64,000 nucleotides of DNA, from the NCBI RefSeq assembly GCF_933775445.1, contig NW_026089428.1:434001-498000 (forward strand), given 5' to 3'. Below are positions 47,074 through 60,677 of the stretch, in pieces (position 1 is the first letter of the stretch; every line of letters starts with the position of its first letter). Origin of the DNA: Argentina anserina. Taxonomy: Eukaryota; Streptophyta; Magnoliopsida; Rosales; Rosaceae. Below the pieces are notes generated by a model that saw only the letters and a list, made by a program, of their open reading frames with translations, ran no database searches and was not told the origin of the DNA. The translations under genes and the position numbers were made by a program.

Positions 47074-49764
47074 GATGCGAGTTTCTACTGTATTTGAGAG
47101 TTTTGCAAGTGTGGGAGTGTGTTTCTTTCAAACTGAGTATCTTTACATCGTTTGCGTATCTTTACTATTCCAATTGTGTATCTTTACATCGTTTGCGTAT
47201 CTTTACTATTCCAATTTTGTATCTTTTCATTTCTCGTTTGAGTATCTTTCTGTAAGGCTTCTGATGCGAGTTTCTATTGTATTTGAGAGTTTTCCAAGTG
47301 TGGGAGTGTGTTTCTTTCAAACTGAGTATCTTTACATCGTTTGCGTATCTTTACTATTCCAATTGTGTATCTTTTCATTTCTCGTTTGAGTATCTTTCTG
47401 TAAGGCTTCTGATGCGAGTTTCTATTGTATTTGAGAGTTTTGCAAGTGTGGGAGTGTGTTCCATTCAAACTGAGTATCTTTACATCGTTTGCGTATCTTT
47501 ACTATTCCAATTGTGTATCTTTACATCGTTTGCGTATCTTTACTATTCCAATTGTGTATCTTTTCATTTCTCGTTTGAGTATCTTTCTGTAAGGCTTCTG
47601 ATGCGAGTTTCTATTGTATTTGAGAGTTTTGCAAGTGTGGGAGTGTGTTTCTTTCAAACTGAGTATCTTTACATCGTTTGCGTATCTTTCCTATTCCAAT
47701 TGTGTATCTTTACATCGTTAGCGTATCTTTACTATTCCAATTGTGTATCTTTTCATTTCTCGTTTGAGTATCTTTCTGTAAGGCTTCTGATGCGAGTTTC
47801 TATTGTATTTGAGAGTTTTGCAAGTGTGGGAGTGTGTTTCTTTCAAACTGAGTATCTTTACATCGTTAGCGTATCTTTACTATTCCAATTGTGTATCTTT
47901 TCATTTCTCGTTTGAGTGTCTTTCTGTAAGGCTTCTGATGCGAGTTTCTATTGTATTTGAGAGTTTTGCAAGTGTGGAAGTGTGTTTCTTTCAAACTGAG
48001 TATCTTTACATCGTTTGCGTATCTTTCCTATTCCAATTGTGTATCTTTACATCGTTAGCGTATCTTTACTATTCCAATTGTGTATCTTTTCATTTCTCGT
48101 TTGAGTATCTTTCTGTAAGGCTTCTGATGCGAGTTTCTATTGTATTTGAGAGTTTTGCAAGTGTGGGAGTGTGTTTCTTTCAAACTGAGTATCTTTACAT
48201 CGTTTGCGTATCTTTCCTATTCCAATTGTTTATCTTTACATCGTTTGCGTATCTTTACTATTCCAATTGTGTATCTTTTCATTTCTCGTTTGAGTATCTT
48301 TCTGTAAGGCTTCTGATGCGAGTTTCTATTGTATTTGAGAGTTTTGCAAGTGTGGGAGTGTGTTTCTTTCAAATTGAGTATCTTTACATAGTTTGCGTAT
48401 CTTTTCTATTCCAATTGTGTATCTTTACATCGTTTGCGTATCTTTACTATTCCAATTGTGTATCTTTTCATTTCTCGTTTGAGTATCTTTCTGTAACCTT
48501 CTGATGCGAGTTTCTATTGTATTTGAGAGTTTTGCAAGTGTGGGAGTGTGTTTCTTTCAAACTGAGTATCTTTACATCGTTTGCGTATCTTTACTATTCC
48601 AATTGTGTATCTTTTCATTTCTCGTTTGAGTATCTTTCTGTAAGCCTTCTAATGCGAGTTTCTATTGTATTTGAGAGTTTTGCAAGTGTGGGAGTGTGTT
48701 TCTTTCAAACTGAGTATCTTTACATCGTTTGCGTATCTTTACTATTCCAATTGTGTATCTTTTCATTTCTCGTTTGAGTATCTTTCTGTAAGGCTTCTGA
48801 TGCGAGTTTCTATTGTATTTGAGAGTTTTGCAAGTGTGGGAGTGTGTTTCTTTCAAACTGAGTATCTTTACATCGTTTGCGTATCTTTCCTATTCCAATT
48901 GTGTATCTTTACATCGTTTGCGTATCTTTACTATTCCAATTGTGTATCTTTTCATTTCTCGTGTGAGTATCTTTCTGTAAGGCTTTCTGATGCGAGTTTC
49001 TATTGAATTTGAGAGTTTTGCAAGTGTGGGAGTGTGTTTCTTTCAAACTGAGTATCTTTACATCGTTTGCGTATCTTTACTATTCCAATTGTGTATCTTT
49101 ACATCGTTTGCGTATCTTTACTATTCCAACTGTGTATCTTTTCATTTCTCGTTTGAGTATCTTTCTGTAAGGCTTCTGATGCGGGTTTATATTGTATTTG
49201 AGAGTTTTGCAAGTGTGGGAGTGTGTTTCATTCAAACTGAGTATCTTTACATCGTTTGCGTATCTTTACTATTCCAATTGTGTATCTTTTCATTTCTCGT
49301 TTGAGTATCTTTCTGTAAGGCTTCTGATGCGAGTTTCTATTGTATTTGAGAGTTTTGCAAGTGTGGGAGTGTGTTTCATTCAAACTGAGTATCTTTACAT
49401 CGTTTGCGTATCTTTACTATTCCAATTGTGTATCTTTTCATTTCTCGTTTGAGTATCTTTCTGTAAGGCTTCTGATGCGAGTTTCTATTGTATTTGAGAG
49501 TTTTCCAAGTGTGGGAGTGTGTTTCTTTCAAACTGAGTATCTTTACATCGTTTGCGTATCTTTACTATTCCAATTGTGTATCTTTTCATTTCTCGTTTGA
49601 GTATCTTTCTGTAAGGCTTCTGATGCGAGTTTCTATTGTATTTGAGAGTTTTGCAAGTGTGGGAGTGTGTTTCATTCAAACTGAGTATCTTTACATCGTT
49701 TGCGTATCTTTACTATTCCAATTGTGTATATTTTCATTTCTCGTTTGAGTGTCTTTCTGTAAGG

Positions 49765-49785
49765 CTTTCTGTTGAGAGTTTTGCA
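49765..49785 (+). repeat. Monomer with a 19-bp deletion in the 84-bp module
   Basis: Reads GGCTTTCTGTTGAGAG. The stretch ATGCGAG...TGTAT between CTG and TTGAG is missing, removing the otherwise near-invariant GATGCGAG. It appears only once in the window. Confidence 0.85.
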
Positions 49786-50465
49786 AGTGTCGGAGTGTGT
49801 TTCTTTCAAACTGAGTATCTTTACATCGTTTGCGTATCTTTCCTATTCCAATTGTGTATCTTTACATCGTTTGCGTATATTTACTATTCCAATTGTGTAT
49901 CTTTTCAGTTCTCGTTTGAGTATCTTTCTGTAAGGCTTCTGATGCGAGTTTCTATTGTATTTGAGAGTTTTCCAAGTGTGGGAGTGTGTTTCTTTCAAAC
50001 TGAGTATCTTTACATCGTTTGCGTATCTTTACTATTCCAATTGTGTATTTTTTCATTTCTCGTTTGAGTATCTTTCTGTAAGGCTTCTGATGCGAGTTTC
50101 TATTGTATTTGAGAGTTTTGCAAGTGTGGGAGTGTGTTTCTTTCAAAAATGAGTATCTTTACATCGTTTGCGTATCTTTCCTATTCCAATTGTGTATCTT
50201 TACATCGTTTCCGTATCTTTACTATTCCAATTGTGTATCTTTTCATTTCTCGTTTGAGTATCTTTCTGTAAGGCTTCTGATGCGAGTTTCTATTGTATTT
50301 GAGAGTTTTGCAAGTGTGGGAGTGTGTTTCTTTCAAACTGAGTATCTTTACATCGTTTGCGTATCTTTACTATTCCAATTGTGTATCTTTACATCGTTTG
50401 CGTATCTTTACTATTCCAATTGTGTATCTTTTCATTTCTCGTTTGAGTATCTTTCTGTAAGCCTT

Positions 50466-51517
50466 CTAATGCGAGTTTCTATTGTATTTGAGAGTTTTGC
50501 AAGTGTGGGAGTGTGTTTCTTTCAAACTGAGTATCTTTACATCGTTTGCGTATCTTTACTATTCCAATTGTGTATCTTTTCATTTCTCGTTTGAGTATCT
50601 TTCTGTAAGGCTTCTGATGCGAGTTTCTATTGTATTTGAGAGTTTTGCAAGTGTGGGAGTGTGTTTCTTTCAAACTGAGTATCTTTACATCGTTTGCGTA
50701 TCTTTCCTATTCCAATTGTGTATCTTTACATCGTTAGCGTATCTTTACTATTCGAATTGTGTATCTTTTCATTTCTCGTTTGAGTATCTTTCTGTAAGGC
50801 TTCTGATGCGAGTTTCTATTGTATTTGAGAGTTTTGCAAGTGTGGGAGTGTGTTTCATTCAAACTGAGTATCTTTACATCGTTTGCGTATCTTTACTATT
50901 CCAATTGTGTATCTTTACATCGTTTGCGTATCTTTACTATTCCAATTGTGTATCTTTTCATTTCTCGTTTGAGTATCTTTCTGTAAGCCTTCTAATGCGA
51001 GTTTCTATTGTATTTGAGAGTTTTGCAAGTGTGGGAGTGTGTTTCTTTCAAACTGAGTATCTTTACATCGTTTGCGTATCTTTACTATTCCAATTGTGTA
51101 TCTTTTCATTTCTCGTTTGAGTATCTTTCTGTAAGGCTTCTGATGCGAGTTTCTATTGTATTTGAGAGTTTTGCAAGTGTGGGAGTGTGTTTCTTTCAAA
51201 TTGAGTATCTTTACATAGTTTGCGTATCTTTCCTATTCCAATTGTGTATCTTTACATCGTTTGCTTATCTTTACTATTCCAATTGTGTATGTTTTCATTT
51301 CTCGTTTGAGTATCTTTCTGTAAGGCTTTCTGATGCGAGTTTCTACTGTATTTGAGAGTTTTGCAAGTGTGGGAGTGTGTTTCTTTCAAACTGAGTATCT
51401 TTACATCGTTTGCGTATCTTTACTATTCCAATTGTGTATCTTTACATCGTTTGCGTATCTTTACTATTCCAACTATGTATCTTTTCATTTCTCGTTTGAG
51501 TATCTTTCTGTAAGGCT
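50466..51517 (+). repeat. 526-bp periodicity segment
   Basis: The monomer preceded by GTAAGCCTTCTAATGCG occurs at 48649, 50466 and 50992 (offsets 1817 and 526 bp), marking a three-monomer block (148+189+189) repeated locally. The two downstream copies match only in part. Confidence 0.6.
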
Positions 51518-53181
51518 TCTGATGCGAGTTTCTATTGTATTTGAGAGTTTTCCAAGTGTGGGAGTGTGTTTCATTCAAACTGAGTATCTTTACATCGTTT
51601 GCGTATCTTTACTATTCCAATTGTGTATCTTTACATCGTTTGCGTATCTTTACTATTCCAATTGTGTATCTTTTCATTTCTCGTTTGAGTATCTTTCTGT
51701 AAGGCTTCTGATGCGAGTTTCTATTGTATTTGAGAGTTTTCCAAGTGTGGGAGTGTGTTTCTTTCAAACTGAGTATCTTTACATCGTTTGCGTATCTTTA
51801 CTATTCCAATTGTGTATCTTTTCATTTCTCGTTTGAGTATCTTTCTGTAAGGCTTCTGATGCGAGTTTCTATTGTATTTGAGAGTTTTGCAAGTGTGGGA
51901 GTGTGTTTCTTTCAAACTGAGTATCTTTACATCGTTTGCGTATCTTTACTATTCCAATTGTGTATCTTTTCATTTCTCGTTTGAGTATCTTTCTGTAAGG
52001 CTTCTGATGCGAGTTTCTATTGTATTTGAGAGTTTTGCAAGTGTGGGAGTGTGTTTCATTCAAACTGAGTATCTTTACATCGTTTGCGTATCTTTACTAT
52101 TCCAATTGTGTATCTTTACATCGTTTGCGTATCTTTACTATTCCAATTGTGTATCTTTTCATTTCTCGTTTGAGTATCTTTCTGTAAGGCTTCTGATGCA
52201 AGTTTCTATTGAATTTGAGAGTTTTGCAAGTGTGGGAGTGTGTTTCTTTCAAACTGAGTATCTTTACATCGTTTGCGTATCTTTACTATTCCAATTTTTT
52301 ATCTTTACATCGTTTGCGTATCTTTACTATTCCAATTGTGTATCTTTACATCGTTTGCGTATCTTTACTATTCCAATTGTTTATCTTTTCATTTCTCGTT
52401 TGAGTATCTTTCTGTAAGGCTTCTGATGCGAGTTTCTATTGTATTTGAGAGTTTTGCAAGTGTGGGAGTGTGTTTCTTTCAAACTGAGTATCTTTACATC
52501 GTTTGCGTATCTTTACTATTCCAATTGTGTATCTTTACATCGTTTGCGTATCTTTACTATACCAATTATGTATCTTTTCATTTCTCGTTTGAGTATCTTT
52601 CTGTAAGGCTTCTGATGCGAGTTTCTATTGAATTTGAGAGTTTTGCAAGTGTGGGAGTGTGTTTCTTTCAAACTGAGTATCTTTACATCGTTTGCGTATC
52701 TTTACTATTCCAATTGTGTATTTTTACATCGTTTGCGTATCTTTAATATTCCAATTGTGTATCTTTACATCGTTTGCGTATCTTTACTATTCCAATTGTG
52801 TATCTTTTCATTTCTCGTTTGAGTATCTTTCTGTAAGGCTTCTGATGCGAGTTTCTATTGTATTTGAGAGTTTTGCAAGTGTGGGAGTGTGTTTCTTTCA
52901 AACTGAGTATCTTTACATCGTTTGCGTATCTTTACTATTCCAATTGTGTATCTTTTCATTTCTCGTTTGAGTATCTTTCTGTAAGGCTTCTGATGCGAGT
53001 TTCTATTGTATTTGAGAGTTTTGCAAGTGTGGGAGTGTGTTTCATTCAAACTGAGTATCTTTACATCGTTTGCGTATCTTTACTATTCCAATTGTGTATC
53101 TTTACATCGTTTGCGTATCTTTACTATTCCAATTGTGTATCTTTTCATTTCTCGTTTGAGTATCTTTCTGTAAGGCTTCTG

Positions 53182-56100
53182 ATGCAAGTTTCTATTGAAT
53201 TTGAGAGTTTTGCAAGTGTGGGAGTGTGTTTCTTTCAAACTGAGTATCTTTACATCGTTTGCGTATCTTTACTATTCCAATTGTGTATCTTTACATCGTT
53301 TGCGTATCTTTACTATTCCAATTGTGTATCTTTACATCGTTTGCGTATCTTTACTATTCCAATTGTTTATCTTTTCATTTCTCGTTTGAGTATCTTTCTG
53401 TATGGCTTCTGATGCGAGTTTCTATTGTATTTGAGAGTTTTGCAAGTGTGGGAGTGTGTTTCTTTCAAACTGAGTATCTTTACATCGTTTGCGTATCTTT
53501 CCTATTCCAATTGTGTATCTTTACATCGTTAGCGTATCTTTACTATTCCAATTGTGTATCTTTTCATTTCTCGTTTGAGTATCTTTCTGTAAGGCTTCTG
53601 ATGCGAGTTTCTATTGTATTTGAGAGTTTTGCAATCGTTTGCGTATCTTTACTATTCCAATTGTGTATCTTTACATCGTTTGCGTATCTTTCCTATTCCA
53701 ATTGTGTATCTTTACATCGTTTGCGTATCTTTACTATTCCAACTGTGTATCTTTTCATTTCTCGTTTGAGTATCTTTCTGTAAGGCTTCTGATGCGAGTT
53801 TATATTGTATTTGAGAGTTTTGCAAGTGTGGGAGTGTGTTTCATTCAAACTGAGTATCTTTACATCGTTTGCGTATCTTTACTATTCCAATTGTGTATCT
53901 TTACATCGTTTGCGTATCTTTACTATTCCAATTGTGTATCTTTTCATTTCTCGTTTGAGTGTCTTTCTGTAAGGCTTCTGATGCGAGTTTCTATTGTGTT
54001 TGAGAGTTTTGCAAGTGTGGGAGTGTGTTTCTTTCAAACTGAGTATCTTTACATCGTTTGCGTATCTTTCCTATTCCAATTGTGTATCTTTACATCGTTA
54101 GCGTATCTTTACTATTCCAATTGTGTATCTTTTCATTTCTCGTTTGAGTATCTTTCTGTAAGGCTTCTGATGTGAGTTTCTATTGTATTTGAGAGTTTTG
54201 CAAGTGTGGGAGTGTGTTTCTTTCAAACTGAGTATCTTTACATCGTTTGCGTATCTTTACTATTCCAATTGTGTATCTTTTCATTTCTCGTTTGAGTATC
54301 TTTCTGTAAGGCTTCTGATGCGAGTTTCTATTGTATTTGAGAGTTTTGCAAGTGTGGGAGTGTGTTTCTTTCAAACTGAGTATCTTTACATCGTTTGCGT
54401 ATCTTTACTATTCCAATTGTGTATCTTTTCATTTCTCGTTTGAGTATCTTTCTGTAAGGCTTCTGATGCAAGTTTCTATTGAATTTGAGAGTTTTGCAAG
54501 TGTGGGAGTGTGTTTCTTTCAAACTGAGTATCTTTACATCGTTTGCGTATCTTTACTATTCCAATTTATATCGTTTGCGTATCTTTAATATTCCAATTGT
54601 GTATCTTTACATCGTTTGCGTATCTTTACTATTCCAATTGTTTATCTTTTCATTTCTCGTTTGAGTATCTTTCTGTAAGGCTTCTGATGCGAGTTTCTAT
54701 TGTATTTGAGAGTTTTGCAAGTGTGGGAGTGTGTTTCTTTCAAACTGAGTATGTTTACATCGTTTGCGTATCTTTACTATTCCAATTGTGTATCTTTACA
54801 TCGTTTGCGTATCTTTACTATACCAATTATGTATCTTTTCATTTCTCGTTTGAGTATCTTTCTGTAAGGCTTCTGATGCAAGTTTCTATTGAATTTGAGA
54901 GTTTTGCAAGTGTGGGAGTGTGTTTCTTTCAAACTGAGTATCTTTACATCGTTTGCGTATCTTTACTATTCCAATTGTGTATTTTTACATCGTTTGCGTA
55001 TCTTTAATATTCCAATTGTGTATCTTTACATCGTTTGCGTATCTTTACTATTCCAATTGTTTATCTTTTCATTTCTCGTTTGAGTATCTTTCTGTAAGGC
55101 TTCTGATGCGAGTTTCTATTGTATTTGAGAGTTTTGCAAGTGTGGGAGTGTGTTTCTTTCAAACTGAGTATCTTTACATCGTTTGCGTATCTTTACTATT
55201 CCAATTGTGTATCTTTTCATTTCTCGTTTGAGTATCTTTCTGTAAGGCTTCTGATGCGAGTTTCTATTGTATTTGAGAGTTTTGCAAGTGTGGGAGTGTG
55301 TTTCATTCAAACTGAGTATCTTTACATCGTTTGCGTATCTTTACTATTCCAATTGTGTATCTTTACATCGTTTGCGTATCTTTACTATTCCAATTGTGTA
55401 TCTTTTCATTTCTCGTTTGAGTATCTTTCTGTAAGGCTTCTGATGCAAGTTTCTATTGAATTTGAGAGTTTTGCAAGTGTGGGAGTGTGTTTCTTTCAAA
55501 CTGAGTATCTTTACATCGTTTGCGTATCTTTACTATTCCAATTGTGTATCTTTACATCGTTTGCGTATCTTTACTATTCCAATTGTGTATCTTTACATCG
55601 TTTGCGTATCTTTACTATTCCAATTGTTTATCTTTTCATTTCTCGTTTGAGTATCTTTCTGTAAGGCTTCTGATGCGAGTTTCTATTGTATTTGAGAGTT
55701 TTGCAAGTGTGGGAGTGTGTTTCTTTCAAACTGAGTATCTTTACATCGTTTGCGTATCTTTACTATTCCAATTGTGTATCTTTACATCGTTTGCGTATCT
55801 TTACTATTCCAATTGTGTATCTTTACATCGTTTGCGTATCTTTACTATTCCAATTGTTTATCTTTTCATTTCTCGTTTGAGTATCTTTCTGTAAGGCTTC
55901 TGATGCGAGTTTCTATTGTATTTGAGAGTTTTGCAAGTGTGGGAGTGTGTTTCTTTCAAACTGAGTATCTTTACATCGTTTGCGTATCTTTCCTATTCCA
56001 ATTGTGTATCTTTACATCGTTAGGGTATCTTTACTATTCCAATTGTGTATCTTTTCATTTCTCGTTTGAGTATCTTTCTGTAAGGCTTCTGATGCGAGTT

Positions 56101-56929
56101 TCTATTGTATTTGAGAGTTTTGCAAGTGTGGGAGTGTGTTTCTTTCAAACTGAGTATCTTTACATCGTTTGCGTATCTTTCCTATTCCAATTGTGTATCT
56201 TTACATCGTTTGCGTATCTTTACTATTCCAATTGTGTATCTTTTCATTTCTCGTTTCAGTATCTTTCTGTAAGGCTTCTGATGCGAGTTTCTATTGTATT
56301 TAGGAGTTTTGCAAGTGTGGGAGTGTGTTTCTTTCAAACTGAGTATCTTTACATCGTTTGCGTATCTTTACTATTCCAATTGTGTATCTTTACATCGTTT
56401 GCGTATCTTTACTATTCCAATTGTGTATCTTTACATCGTTTGCGTATCTTTACTATTCCAATTGTTTATCTTTTCATTTCTCGTTTGAGTATCTTTCTGT
56501 AAGGCTTCTGATGCGAGTTTCTATTGTATTTGAGAGTTTTGCAAGTGTGGGAGTGTGTTTCTTTCAAACTGAGTATCTTTACATCGTTTGCGTATCTTTA
56601 CTATTCCAATTGTGTATCTTTACATCGTTTGCGTATCTTTACTATTCCAATTGTGTATCTTTACATAGTTAGAGTATCTATAATATTCCAATTGTTTATC
56701 TTTTCATTTCTCGTTTGAGTATCTTTCTGTAAGGCTTCTGATGCGAGTTTCTATTGTATTTGAGAGTTTTGCAAGTGTGGGAGTGTGTTTCTTTCAAACT
56801 GAGTATCTTTACATCGTTTGCGTATCTTTCCTATTCCAATTGTGTATCTTTACATCGTTAGGGTATCTTTACTATTCCAATTGTGTATCTTTTCATTTCT
56901 CGTTTGAGTATCTTTCTGTAAGGCTTCTG
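53182..56929 (+). repeat. 3748-bp tandem duplication, copy 1
   Basis: All markers reappear 3748 bp downstream: GTATGGCTTC at 53401, the GCAATCGTTTGCG deletion at 53631, GATGTGAG at 54170, the AATTTATATCG deletion at 54564, ACTATACCAATTATG, and a 230-bp R-type monomer at 56281. Confidence 0.9.
53631..53645 (+). repeat. 39-bp deletion junction GCAATCGTTTGCG, first copy
   Basis: The 84-bp module jumps from GCAA directly into TCGTTTGC of the first 41-mer, losing 39 bp including GTGTGGGAGTG. The same junction is at about 57379, as expected from the 3748-bp duplication. Confidence 0.87.
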
Positions 56930-59900
56930 ATGCAAGTTTCTATTGAATTTGAGAGTTTTGCAAGTGTGGGAGTGTGTTTCTTTCAAACTGAGTATCTTTA
57001 CATCGTTTGCGTATCTTTACTATTCCAATTGTGTATCTTTACATCGTTTGCGTATCTTTACTATTCCAATTGTGTATCTTTACATCGTTTGCGTATCTTT
57101 ACTATTCCAATTGTTTATCTTTTCATTTCTCGTTTGAGTATCTTTCTGTATGGCTTCTGATGCGAGTTTCTATTGTATTTGAGAGTTTTGCAAGTGTGGG
57201 AGTGTGTTTCTTTCAAACTGAGTATCTTTACATCGTTTGCGTATCTTTCCTATTCCAATTGTGTATCTTTACATCGTTAGCGTATCTTTACTATTCCAAT
57301 TGTGTATCTTTTCATTTCTCGTTTGAGTATCTTTCTGTAAGGCTTCTGATGCGAGTTTCTATTGTATTTGAGAGTTTTGCAATCGTTTGCGTATCTTTAC
57401 TATTCCAATTGTGTATCTTTACATCGTTTGCGTATCTTTCCTATTCCAATTGTGTATCTTTACATCGTTTGCGTATCTTTACTATTCCAACTGTGTATCT
57501 TTTCATTTCTCGTTTGAGTATCTTTCTGTAAGGCTTCTGATGCGAGTTTATATTGTATTTGAGAGTTTTGCAAGTGTGGGAGTGTGTTTCATTCAAACTG
57601 AGTATCTTTACATCGTTTGCGTATCTTTACTATTCCAATTGTGTATCTTTACATCGTTTGCGTATCTTTACTATTCCAATTGTGTATCTTTTCATTTCTC
57701 GTTTGAGTGTCTTTCTGTAAGGCTTCTGATGCGAGTTTCTATTGTGTTTGAGAGTTTTGCAAGTGTGGGAGTGTGTTTCTTTCAAACTGAGTATCTTTAC
57801 ATCGTTTGCGTATCTTTCCTATTCCAATTGTGTATCTTTACATCGTTAGCGTATCTTTACTATTCCAATTGTGTATCTTTTCATTTCTCGTTTGAGTATC
57901 TTTCTGTAAGGCTTCTGATGTGAGTTTCTATTGTATTTGAGAGTTTTGCAAGTGTGGGAGTGTGTTTCTTTCAAACTGAGTATCTTTACATCGTTTGCGT
58001 ATCTTTACTATTCCAATTGTGTATCTTTTCATTTCTCGTTTGAGTATCTTTCTGTAAGGCTTCTGATGCGAGTTTCTATTGTATTTGAGAGTTTTGCAAG
58101 TGTGGGAGTGTGTTTCTTTCAAACTGAGTATCTTTACATCGTTTGCGTATCTTTACTATTCCAATTGTGTATCTTTTCATTTCTCGTTTGAGTATCTTTC
58201 TGTAAGGCTTCTGATGCAAGTTTCTATTGAATTTGAGAGTTTTGCAAGTGTGGGAGTGTGTTTCTTTCAAACTGAGTATCTTTACATCGTTTGCGTATCT
58301 TTACTATTCCAATTTATATCGTTTGCGTATCTTTAATATTCCAATTGTGTATCTTTACATCGTTTGCGTATCTTTACTATTCCAATTGTTTATCTTTTCA
58401 TTTCTCGTTTGAGTATCTTTCTGTAAGGCTTCTGATGCGAGTTTCTATTGTATTTGAGAGTTTTGCAAGTGTGGGAGTGTGTTTCTTTCAAACTGAGTAT
58501 GTTTACATCGTTTGCGTATCTTTACTATTCCAATTGTGTATCTTTACATCGTTTGCGTATCTTTACTATACCAATTATGTATCTTTTCATTTCTCGTTTG
58601 AGTATCTTTCTGTAAGGCTTCTGATGCAAGTTTCTATTGAATTTGAGAGTTTTGCAAGTGTGGGAGTGTGTTTCTTTCAAACTGAGTATCTTTACATCGT
58701 TTGCGTATCTTTACTATTCCAATTGTGTATTTTTACATCGTTTGCGTATCTTTAATATTCCAATTGTGTATCTTTACATCGTTTGCGTATCTTTACTATT
58801 CCAATTGTTTATCTTTTCATTTCTCGTTTGAGTATCTTTCTGTAAGGCTTCTGATGCGAGTTTCTATTGTATTTGAGAGTTTTGCAAGTGTGGGAGTGTG
58901 TTTCTTTCAAACTGAGTATCTTTACATCGTTTGCGTATCTTTACTATTCCAATTGTGTATCTTTTCATTTCTCGTTTGAGTATCTTTCTGTAAGGCTTCT
59001 GATGCGAGTTTCTATTGTATTTGAGAGTTTTGCAAGTGTGGGAGTGTGTTTCATTCAAACTGAGTATCTTTACATCGTTTGCGTATCTTTACTATTCCAA
59101 TTGTGTATCTTTACATCGTTTGCGTATCTTTACTATTCCAATTGTGTATCTTTTCATTTCTCGTTTGAGTATCTTTCTGTAAGGCTTCTGATGCAAGTTT
59201 CTATTGAATTTGAGAGTTTTGCAAGTGTGGGAGTGTGTTTCTTTCAAACTGAGTATCTTTACATCGTTTGCGTATCTTTACTATTCCAATTGTGTATCTT
59301 TACATCGTTTGCGTATCTTTACTATTCCAATTGTGTATCTTTACATCGTTTGCGTATCTTTACTATTCCAATTGTTAATCTTTTCATTTCTCGTTTGAGT
59401 ATCTTTCTGTAAGGCTTCTGATGCGAGTTTCTATTGTATTTGAGAGTTTTGCAAGTGTGGGAGTGTGTTTCTTTCAAACTGAGTATCTTTACATCGTTTG
59501 CGTATCTTTACTATTCCAATTGTGTATCTTTACATCGTTTGCGTATCTTTACTATTCCAATTGTGTATCTTTACATCGTTTGCGTATCTTTACTATTCCA
59601 ATTGTTTATCTTTTCATTTCTCGTTTGAGTATCTTTCTGTATGGCTTCTGATGCGAGTTTCTATTGTATTTGAGAGTTTTGCAAGTGTGGGAGTGTGTTT
59701 CTTTCAAACTGAGTATCTTTACATCGTTTGCGTATCTTTCCTATTCCAATTGTGTATCTTTACATCGTTAGGGTATCTTTACTATTCCAATTGTGTATCT
59801 TTTCATTTCTCGTTTGAGTATCTTTCTGTAAGGCTTCTGATGCGAGTTTCTATTGTATTTGAGAGTTTTGCAAGTGTGGGAGTGTGTTTCTTTCAAACTG

Positions 59901-60677
59901 AGTATCTTTACATCGTTTGCGTATCTTTCCTATTCCAATTGTGTATCTTTACATCGTTTGCGTATCTTTACTATTCCAATTGTGTATCTTTTCATTTCTC
60001 GTTTCAGTATCTTTCTGTAAGGCTTCTGATGCGAGTTTCTATTGTATTTAGGAGTTTTGCAAGTGTGGGAGTGTGTTTCTTTCAAACTGAGTATCTTTAC
60101 ATCGTTTGCGTATCTTTACTATTCCAATTGTGTATCTTTACATCGTTTGCGTATCTTTACTATTCCAATTGTGTATCTTTACATCGTTTGCGTATCTTTA
60201 CTATTCCAATTGTTTATCTTTTCATTTCTCGTTTGAGTATCTTTCTGTAAGGCTTCTGATGCGAGTTTCTATTGTATTTGAGAGTTTTGCAAGTGTGGGA
60301 GTGTGTTTCTTTCAAACTGAGTATCTTTACATCGTTTGCGTATCTTTACTATTCCAATTGTGTATCTTTACATCGTTTGCGTATCTTTACTATTCCAATT
60401 GTGTATCTTTACATCGTTTGCGTATCTTTACTATTCCAATTGTTTATCTTTTCATTTCTCGTTTGAGTATCTTTCTGTAAGGCTTCTGATGCGAGTTTCT
60501 ATTGTATTTGAGAGTTTTGCAAGTGTGGGAGTGTGTTTCTTTCAAACTGAGTATCTTTACATCGTTTGCGTATCTTTCCTATTCCAATTGTGTATCTTTA
60601 CATCGTTAGGGTATCTTTACTATTCCAATTGTGTATCTTTTCATTTCTCGTTTGAGTATCTTTCTGTAAGGCTTCTG
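56930..60677 (+). repeat. 3748-bp tandem duplication, copy 2
   Basis: Adjacent direct copy. A private change is TTGTTAATC near 59371 where copy 1 has TTGTTTATC. It lacks the cluster of A substitutions seen in copy 1 at 56667-56683. Confidence 0.9.

Larger units (their letters stand above)
22047..52200 (+). repeat. 148-bp-rich zone of the satellite
   Basis: From the monomer at 22047, units with a single 41-bp subrepeat become frequent (for example 22047, 22573, 25238, 26438, 27868, 29069, 31282, 36571, 38298, 40738). They alternate with 189-bp units and only occasional 230-bp units. Markers of this zone are GTTTTCCAAG, CTTTAAGGC, TTTGCTATTCC and CATTATC variants. Confidence 0.85.

Noticed and set aside
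12552..60677. Treating all near-identical tandem blocks as assembly errors
   Set aside because: Private differences between copies and distinct block lengths (712, 2459, 2550, 3451, 3748 bp) argue for real duplications, though copy number still needs long-read support.
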